In this document: piece by piece, positions 1-5,023 of the stretch
How the letters are laid out: every line of letters starts with the position of its first letter
Position numbering within the stretch: position 1 is the stretch's first letter
From: Bdellovibrionales bacterium
Lineage (GTDB): Bacteria; Bdellovibrionota; Bacteriovoracia; Bacteriovoracales; Bacteriovoracaceae
Direction of reading: 5' to 3'
Length of the DNA: 5,023 nucleotides
Assembly (NCBI GenBank): GCA_023250775.1
Contig: JAHFAA010000319.1
Location: 1 to 5,023, forward strand
Notes under the pieces: generated by a model
Told to the model about the DNA's origin: nothing
What the model saw: only the letters and a program-made list of their open reading frames with translations
Database searches by the model: none
Translations under genes and position numbers: made by a program

Positions 1-47
1 ATTAAAAAAGCAAATGCGTGGTTATAAAATTGTGGAAGCGCCACCAT
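1..47 (-). CDS. Possible start of a downstream gene (very weak, truncated by window edge)
   Basis: An ATG at 47, 37 nt past the channel stop, opens 15 codons reading MVALPQFYNHAFAFL that stay open to the left edge. A GAGAAG lies about 10 nt upstream, farther than ideal. Nothing in 15 residues identifies a family. An alternative frame from an ATG at 70 gives a 22-aa peptide that ends at position 2 and lacks a Shine-Dalgarno site. The stretch could equally be untranslated. Confidence 0.15.
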   Translation of the reverse strand, partial: MVALPQFYNHAFAFL

Positions 48-84
48 TCTTGCGCCACTTCTCTGCCCATCTGGAACGATTGAC

Positions 85-1353
85 TTAGAGAAGACAGGCC
101 TTAAGAGATTGTCCCAAAGCATGACAGTAGGCGACTAAGGCGTTGTGGACATCTTTCAACCCTTGGGCATAGTTTAGGCGTGAGTTAAAAAAGCGTTCTT
201 GTTCAAGCGCCAAATCTTTGTAGCTCAGTTTTCCGGCACTGTAGTGGGCCTTCATAAGATTAAAAAGCTTTTCACCTTTTTTCAAAATATCTTCTCGTGC
301 CTGCTGCCGCTCCAAAGCATGCGACAACGTTTGATGTTTCGCCTTGAAATCAGCATCGAATTTTTGATCGAGCGCGGTCATTTGATATTGCGCCTGATAG
401 GACTGATATTCACTCTCACGAAAGCTGACATAGTTGCTGAGACGCTCAAAGAGTGGAATCGTGATGGTAAAGGCGAAACTAGTTTCGTACTGGTTATTGC
501 CATAGATACTTTGCTTGGAGCGCTGAGCACGAAAATCAACCGTTGGCAGAAAATTACCTTTGGCGCGCAAAACGTTTAAGTCCGAGGCCTGCATGGCAAA
601 AAGGAGTTCTTGAAAGTCGGGACGATCACCTTTGTCTGGTCTGCGGGCCAAGAGCGTTTGAACAGTGGTCCCTTTTAGAATTTTAACAAAAGGCCAAGTG
701 CTTTCCAGCTCCTGGCCTTGGGACAGACCTGGCAGCGATCGTTCCAGTTCAGCACGAGTATCTTGAAGCTCCAGCTCTGAAAAGGTGAGCGTTGATTGAG
801 CATTTTCCAAATCAACTTCCGACGCTAAAATCTGATCTTCCGGGATGAGTCCTTGGGAATAACGGGTCTTGGTAATTTTTAAAAGTTCCTGGCGTGCTTC
901 AACCTGGGCCCGCTTGATCGAAATATCTTGCTGGCGCCAAAGATAATCGAAGAGAGCTTGAGTGGCACGATCCTCAGCATTCAAGTTTTCGTGCGAGAAT
1001 TGCTCCTCAGCGCTGCGTTTGGAAAATTCTTGAGCTCTAACACCCATGACATCGACGCCGTTTCTCCAAAGACTAAAATCCATGATTCCTGTTGTCGTAC
1101 GATCGGTCTCTTGAAATCCGCTATCACGATTTTGAGTGGCCGCCACCGAGACATTGGGAAGAAACTGGGCATAGGCACCGAGCTTGCGCGCCTTCATTCG
1201 TTCTAAATTGTTTTCGCTCAAACGAAGAGTAAAGTCGTTTTGCAGAATTAACTGTAACGCCTGATCAAAGGAGAGGGAGCTTGGTGTGGCGCCAGAGGTA
1301 ACTCCGGTACAAAGTGCGAACAGCGCGAAAACGGTCCATGCTTTTATTGCCAT
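85..1353 (-). CDS. TolC-family outer-membrane efflux channel, complete
   Basis: This is the outer-membrane exit duct of the tripartite pump. As known for the family, it should form a trimeric beta-barrel with a long periplasmic alpha-barrel. Its 422 aa are within the family range, on the short side. Residues 1-22 look like a Sec signal peptide (Lys at 4, a hydrophobic core, and likely cleavage after Ser-Gly-Ala at 22). Cys15 is preceded by Phe-Ala-Leu, a poor lipobox, so a lipoprotein is unlikely. The two OEP repeats are visible. The first, about 28-215, has FLPNVSV (64-70) and the helix motif RYSQGLIPEDQILASEVDL (164-182). The second, about 245-415, has FLPTVDF (268-274), ITIPLF (297-302) and the matching helix HYSAGKLSYKDLALEQERF (370-388). 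The helices are rich in Gln, Glu, Ala and Arg, as expected of coiled-coil barrels. The start is the ATG at 1353, which overlaps the permease 3' end by 10 nt and has a strong GAGGAG 5 nt upstream. The TAA stop is at 87-85. Confidence 0.95.
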   Translation of the reverse strand: MAIKAWTVFALFALCTGVTSGATPSSLSFDQALQLILQNDFTLRLSENNLERMKARKLGAYAQFLPNVSVAATQNRDSGFQETDRTTTGIMDFSLWRNGVDVMGVRAQEFSKRSAEEQFSHENLNAEDRATQALFDYLWRQQDISIKRAQVEARQELLKITKTRYSQGLIPEDQILASEVDLENAQSTLTFSELELQDTRAELERSLPGLSQGQELESTWPFVKILKGTTVQTLLARRPDKGDRPDFQELLFAMQASDLNVLRAKGNFLPTVDFRAQRSKQSIYGNNQYETSFAFTITIPLFERLSNYVSFRESEYQSYQAQYQMTALDQKFDADFKAKHQTLSHALERQQAREDILKKGEKLFNLMKAHYSAGKLSYKDLALEQERFFNSRLNYAQGLKDVHNALVAYCHALGQSLKACLL

Positions 1354-4300
1354 GGTTGCTCCTCACTAGGGCCGGTTGGTGCAAGTTCGAGTTTGCGTTT
1401 GGTGGCCTTCTTTTTTCGTTGAAGTACCAGAACCTCAAGTCCGGGAACGACAAATAAGGTAAAGATCATCGAGAACCAGAGGCCGCCTGCGACGGAGAGG
1501 CCCAGTGGCCGCAGGATTTTTCCACCTTCGCCCAGGCCGAGCGCCACGGGGATCATCCCGAGGATGGTGGTCAGTGAGGTAATCAGAATCGGGCGGAGAC
1601 GACGTTTGGCCGCCATCAATGCCGCTTCGATGGGAGTGTAACCCTCTTTGACCAGTTTCAAAGTCAAATCCGCCAGCATGATGGAATTGGCGACGGTGAT
1701 CCCGTTTAATAAGATAACACCGAGGCTGGAGTTCAAAGAGATGGTACTCTTGAAAACTAAGAGCGAGATCAGAACTCCCACTAAACCGATCGGAACGGCA
1801 GAGAGAATGATTAACGTTTGGGTGACACTGCCAAATTGCAAATAGAGCACAAAAAAGATGAGAAGGATCGAGGTCGCCACGCTCCAGTAAAGTTGCTCAA
1901 GGGCACCGGTGATGTCGCGCTCGGCATTTTCCAGTGAGATCATGGGGGTGGTGGTAAGGTCCAAGTCTTTCTTGTAGGTTTTTGAAAAGGTTGCTAAGTA
2001 TTCCTGAGCACGTTTTAGTCTGGCGGATTTTTCTTTCTCATCACCTTTTTTAACTTTCCCAAAAACCTTTGTCACTTCCTGCCCATCCTCGCGCACGATG
2101 TTGTGAGCGATGGTCTGGCGTTCAATTTTTCCCAGCGCCATAAGAGGAATAATTTTATTGCCGACTTTTATGGGGAGGGCCTTGATGTCCGCCAAGCTTT
2201 GGAGATAGTGATCGGGAAATTGTAAGTTGATTCCCATGGTTTTGGTATTTTGAGTCAGCGACCCGATATTTTTTCCTTCCGTCGCCACACGAGTTAAATC
2301 CGCCAAGTCATAGGAGGTAAAGTTCGCGCCGGCGCTTTGAAGTTCCGGCCATAATTCTATGTAGGGCGTGAAGAGGATGCCTTCAGGCATAAAAGTACTT
2401 GGCTCGTACCAGACGTTGGGAAAAATATCTTTTTCAGTAATGCCCGACGAGATGTCTTTGGCAACGAGCGAGCGATCTTCAGGTGAGCCGCCTTTGATGC
2501 TGACTTCAAAACTTGGAGGATTGGGAATCGGTAGTTCCGCCGGATTCCAGGGAACCACAAAGTAGCGAATGGTGGGAGTATTGGGAAATTGGGCCTCAAT
2601 TTTTTTCCACATCTCATCCATATCAGACTTATCCTTCAGTCTGGCCATGATGGTGCCGCTGCTCTTGCGTTGAATTTGCACAAAGGTATAGAGAATTTTA
2701 TTGCCAAATTTTTTCAAGAGTTCATTTTCCGCCTCGTCAGTTTGGCCTTCCATTTCTTTAAAGTTACTTGTGCCAGGAGCATTAATTCCCAAAATAATCC
2801 AGTCAGTGTCGGGGAGGCCGATAATTTCTTTTTCAAGCTTTGGGAGTCCAAAATACAGGAGTCCACCTAAGGCCAAAGTCAGGACGATGGGGCCCACGAT
2901 AATGGGCCAACGTTTGTGGAGATAGAGACTTAATAACTTTGCATAAGTGTTTTCAACCCAGTTGAGCTGGCGAGCAATGGGTGGCGCGGATAATTGTTCC
3001 AGACCGCCGCGGCGGTTTAAGAGATGGAGGCGAATGGTGGGAACCAAGAGGAGGGCCACGATGGCGGAAAGACCGTGAGAAAAAACCACCGCCATGGCCA
3101 GGTCGCCCAGCACGGCATTGGTTAGATCTTTGGTCAGGGCCAAAGGCAAAAAAACCACCAGAGAGGCCAGGGTACTTCCAATCACTGGCCCGCGCACTTC
3201 TTTCACCGATTCAACCACCAGATGAAGGGCCTCGGCCTTGCTCAAGCGATGCTTGATCTTGTGCATATGCGCGAAAATATTTTCCATCACGACAACCGAG
3301 GCATCCACGTTCATGCCCGCCGACAAGGCCAGACCGCCCAGGGAAATAAGGTTGATATTGATGCCGGCAAATTTCATCAGGATGAAAGACAGCACCATCG
3401 AGAGGGGAATTTCCAAAGCGGCGGTGATGGTATTTTGTAAATTACCCACGAACAAAAAGAGCACGAGCACCGCCAAAAAGGCCGCCAGGAAAACTTCTTG
3501 CAAAACATTGCGGACCGAATTGCGAATAAATTCTGAAGGATCGACCAGCACACGGAACTCAACGTCACTGGGCATGTGGGCCATGATATCTTTGGTGATC
3601 TTGATGATGGTTTCACCCATGCGTTTTACATTGGCGCCACTTTTTGGTGAGGCAAACAAGATGAGACTTTTATTGCCGTTGGTTTTAAAAACCTGTTCAC
3701 CTTGCGTGGGTAAACTTAACTCGATCTTGGCAATATCCGAAAGCGGAATCAATTTCTTTTCGGGAGTGCGAATCAGCAATTTTTTCAAATCGTCGACGGC
3801 ATTAATACTTCTTGGCACCTGGATCTGCAGACTGTTGTCGCCAATTTGAATATTGCCGCCACGAGGAGCGCGCAGACCCTCCGAAATGGCCATCTCGATA
3901 TCTCTGGGAAAAAGTCCCAGCAACGCTAACATTTCTGGATTCAAGGTGACGCGAATCTCTTTATAATTCGGATTATAGAGGCCAGCTTCTTGAGCATCGG
4001 GAATGCTTTGGAGATAAGGATAGAATTCGGGATTTAAAATTTCGTAGAGTTCATCCAAGCTGCGTTTGGCACTAAAAAAGCTAATGGCCACAAAGCCCGA
4101 GTTGTTCGACCAAAAGTTCACCCACAGAGAATCGCGAATTTCTTTCGGCCAGTTTGAGCTTTGGCCATTCATGATCGCCTGAACTTCGCGTAACGCTTCT
4201 TTGGGATCAGTGCCCCAGGCGAAGTCGACTTGAAATTGCGCGCCGGAAGAATTGTATTCGGCCTTTACTTTTTCCACTGTGAGGTTTTTGGTTTGAATGG

Positions 4301-4508
4301 CCTTTAAGTTGGATTCGATCGCCATGCCATAGCTTTCGAGAAATTCCCGCGCCTGTAATCCGCCATAGCTGATTCCGGTGTGAACCGTCGGGCGCGTGCT
4401 GTTGGGATAAAGAGAGATGGGCAGATTAAAACCCGCCGCGATCCCTAAAACAGCGAGTAAAAAGAAACATAAATAAACGCGAAAGTTCGCCTGATAGATT
4501 GTTTTCAT
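1344..4508 (-). CDS. RND-family efflux permease (HAE1/AcrB-like superfamily), complete
   Basis: This inner-membrane, proton-driven pump is probably a trimer that exports substrate through the neighbouring adaptor and channel. Its 1054 aa fit the usual 1020-1060. The 12-TM layout is readable: TM1 about 9-27; a periplasmic loop 28-332; TM2-TM6 about 333-354, 358-380, 386-410, 439-458 and 466-492; a cytosolic linker 493-533; TM7 about 534-555; a second periplasmic loop 556-870; and TM8-TM12 about 871-892, 897-919, 925-950, 971-992 and 1001-1026. Family signatures include FAWGTDPKEALREVQ (96-110), IPLSDIAKIE (254-263) with its second-half counterpart IPLMALGKIE (787-796), VDASVVVMEN (401-410) in TM4, and RRLRPILITSL (969-979) before and in TM11. 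By alignment to AcrB, D407, R971 and T978 are kept as D402, R970 and T977, while D408 is A403 and K940 is A940. The C-terminus is a Lys/Arg-rich cytosolic tail. The ATG at 4508 places basic residues directly before TM1 and has a GAG 6 nt upstream. Drug, lipid or metal substrate is undetermined. Confidence 0.97.
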   Translation of the reverse strand: MKTIYQANFRVYLCFFLLAVLGIAAGFNLPISLYPNSTRPTVHTGISYGGLQAREFLESYGMAIESNLKAIQTKNLTVEKVKAEYNSSGAQFQVDFAWGTDPKEALREVQAIMNGQSSNWPKEIRDSLWVNFWSNNSGFVAISFFSAKRSLDELYEILNPEFYPYLQSIPDAQEAGLYNPNYKEIRVTLNPEMLALLGLFPRDIEMAISEGLRAPRGGNIQIGDNSLQIQVPRSINAVDDLKKLLIRTPEKKLIPLSDIAKIELSLPTQGEQVFKTNGNKSLILFASPKSGANVKRMGETIIKITKDIMAHMPSDVEFRVLVDPSEFIRNSVRNVLQEVFLAAFLAVLVLFLFVGNLQNTITAALEIPLSMVLSFILMKFAGININLISLGGLALSAGMNVDASVVVMENIFAHMHKIKHRLSKAEALHLVVESVKEVRGPVIGSTLASLVVFLPLALTKDLTNAVLGDLAMAVVFSHGLSAIVALLLVPTIRLHLLNRRGGLEQLSAPPIARQLNWVENTYAKLLSLYLHKRWPIIVGPIVLTLALGGLLYFGLPKLEKEIIGLPDTDWIILGINAPGTSNFKEMEGQTDEAENELLKKFGNKILYTFVQIQRKSSGTIMARLKDKSDMDEMWKKIEAQFPNTPTIRYFVVPWNPAELPIPNPPSFEVSIKGGSPEDRSLVAKDISSGITEKDIFPNVWYEPSTFMPEGILFTPYIELWPELQSAGANFTSYDLADLTRVATEGKNIGSLTQNTKTMGINLQFPDHYLQSLADIKALPIKVGNKIIPLMALGKIERQTIAHNIVREDGQEVTKVFGKVKKGDEKEKSARLKRAQEYLATFSKTYKKDLDLTTTPMISLENAERDITGALEQLYWSVATSILLIFFVLYLQFGSVTQTLIILSAVPIGLVGVLISLLVFKSTISLNSSLGVILLNGITVANSIMLADLTLKLVKEGYTPIEAALMAAKRRLRPILITSLTTILGMIPVALGLGEGGKILRPLGLSVAGGLWFSMIFTLFVVPGLEVLVLQRKKKATKRKLELAPTGPSEEQPWQ
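1359..1364 (-). promoter_or_regulatory. Ribosome binding site of the outer-membrane channel gene
   Basis: GAGGAG lies 5 nt before the ATG at 1353, inside the last codons of the permease gene. It is the strongest Shine-Dalgarno match among the gene junctions here and decides the channel start. Its place before the permease stop implies that ribosomes finishing the permease can reinitiate at the channel gene. Confidence 0.75.
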
Positions 4509-4511
4509 TTT

Positions 4512-5023
4512 TTACTCTACAACCGTAATTTCGGCACCGTCGGGGACAAAGCCACTGGCCCGTTCCACCACCGATTCACCTTCTTTCAGTCCTTTGGTGA
4601 TGAGAACTTGGTCGTCGCGTTTCTCGCCAATTTCCACTTCTCTTTTTTTATAAATATTTTTTTCGATGACCGCCACCAGCGCTTTTTTCCCTTTGTAATT
4701 GAGGGCCACTTCGGGGATGACAATCCCTCGTTGCTCAGGGCCTTTGAAGGTTACGCGTGCCAAGCGTCCTGGCGTAATCAATTTACTTTGGGACGGGTCA
4801 CTCAAAGTAAATAAGGCGCGGGCCGTGCCAGTCGCAGAATCGACTTGAGGGGCGAGTCCTTTCAATTTTATGGGAAGATTGATGACCTGTCCGGCGAGAG
4901 TGAGTTCACCGGTAGGGGAGTTCTTAAAATATTCAAGGTGAACCGCTGGAACTTCCGCCGAAATGGTAAAGGCATCCATTCTGGCGACATGTAAAATAAT
5001 TTGATCTTTGGCCACCTCAGAAT
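4512..5023 (-). CDS. RND efflux periplasmic adaptor (membrane-fusion protein), C-terminal part, 5' truncated by window edge
   Basis: This is the adaptor of a tripartite efflux pump, a periplasmic protein that bridges the inner-membrane permease and the outer-membrane channel. The frame stays open to the right edge, giving 169 visible codons before the TAA at 4514-4512. A GTG at 5015 sits inside this frame and is not taken as the start, because the residues on both sides continue a domain. Numbering visible residues from the edge, about 10-92 match the beta-barrel domain of the family: Val-Asp-Ser-Ala-Thr-Gly-Thr-Ala-Arg near 60-68 (the usual 'VD..T.T..' strand) and TPGRLARVTF near 83-92 (the usual 'L.PGM.V.V'). 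About 99-169 match the membrane-proximal domain: GIVIPEVAL near 99-107, then V-E-I-G near 129-132, then KGLKEGESVV near 143-152. The signal peptide, lipoyl halves and alpha-hairpin must lie outside the window. Its stop is 3 nt before the permease start. Whether it is AcrA-like (drug) or CusB-like (metal) cannot be told from this part. Confidence 0.93.
   Translation of the reverse strand, partial: SEVAKDQIILHVARMDAFTISAEVPAVHLEYFKNSPTGELTLAGQVINLPIKLKGLAPQVDSATGTARALFTLSDPSQSKLITPGRLARVTFKGPEQRGIVIPEVALNYKGKKALVAVIEKNIYKKREVEIGEKRDDQVLITKGLKEGESVVERASGFVPDGAEITVVE
4515..4518 (-). promoter_or_regulatory. Weak ribosome binding site of the permease gene
   Basis: AGAG, within the final Val-Glu codons of the adaptor gene, lies 6 nt before the permease ATG at 4508. 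The match is short, and the spacer is A-rich (TAAAAA, including the adaptor stop). Permease translation therefore probably leans on coupling to the adaptor, whose stop codon is only 3 nt away. The coupling is inferred. Confidence 0.5.

Noticed and set aside
5..60. Possible intrinsic terminator of the efflux operon
   Set aside because: There is a T6 run, but the only stems nearby are about 4 bp or need a 3-nt bulge, and none sits directly before the T-run.
2..70. A 22-codon frame on the minus strand from an ATG at 70 to a stop at 4-2
   Set aside because: It has no Shine-Dalgarno site upstream, starts 14 nt after the channel stop, and resembles no family. Too short to support as a gene.
80..108. 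TTGACT on the plus strand as a promoter -35 element
   Set aside because: No -10-like hexamer lies 16-18 bp downstream, and it would fire antisense into the channel gene.
3003..3016. Perfect 14-bp GC-rich palindrome ACCGCCGCGGCGGT
   Set aside because: It encodes Arg-Arg-Gly-Gly in the cytosolic linker of the permease, and has no loop and no T-run. Codon choice for Arg and Gly explains it.
3238..3849. A 203-codon open frame on the plus strand, antisense to the permease
   Set aside because: It is fully covered by strongly supported permease coding sequence, has no recognisable domain, and is rich in Met, Ser, Thr and Lys as expected of a reverse-frame shadow.
5013..5015. GTG as the start of the adaptor gene
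   Set aside because: The frame is open upstream to the edge, and a start here would leave only the barrel and membrane-proximal domains without signal peptide, hairpin or lipoyl domain. It is an internal Val codon.

Overview
All three convincing genes lie on the minus strand and read from the right edge to the left. They form a compact cluster encoding a tripartite RND-type efflux system of a Gram-negative (diderm) bacterium: the C-terminal part of a periplasmic membrane-fusion (adaptor) protein (4512-5023, start outside the window), a complete inner-membrane RND permease of 1054 aa (1344-4508), and a complete TolC-family outer-membrane channel of 422 aa (85-1353). The adaptor and permease are separated by 3 nt and the permease and channel overlap by 10 nt, so the genes are very probably one transcript with coupled translation.

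The organism cannot be fixed from this window. Base composition looks close to half GC by eye, and an outer-membrane channel requires a diderm. The Lys/Glu/Phe-rich proteins and plain Shine-Dalgarno sites would fit a Bdellovibrio-like or other proteobacterial lineage, but this is only an impression.

By the family model, the permease captures substrate from the periplasm or inner membrane and is driven by the proton gradient. The adaptor seals it to the channel, and the channel opens to the outside. The substrate is not readable from sequence. The permease keeps the 12-TM, two-large-periplasmic-loop plan, but its proton-relay residues differ from AcrB: only the first Asp of the TM4 pair is kept, and the TM10 Lys is Ala.

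The leftmost 84 bases follow the channel stop codon. They hold no convincing terminator and only weak hints of a further short or partial reading frame. No RNA genes, mobile elements, CRISPR arrays or undescribed system were seen. This is an ordinary efflux operon with a few small points worth checking.
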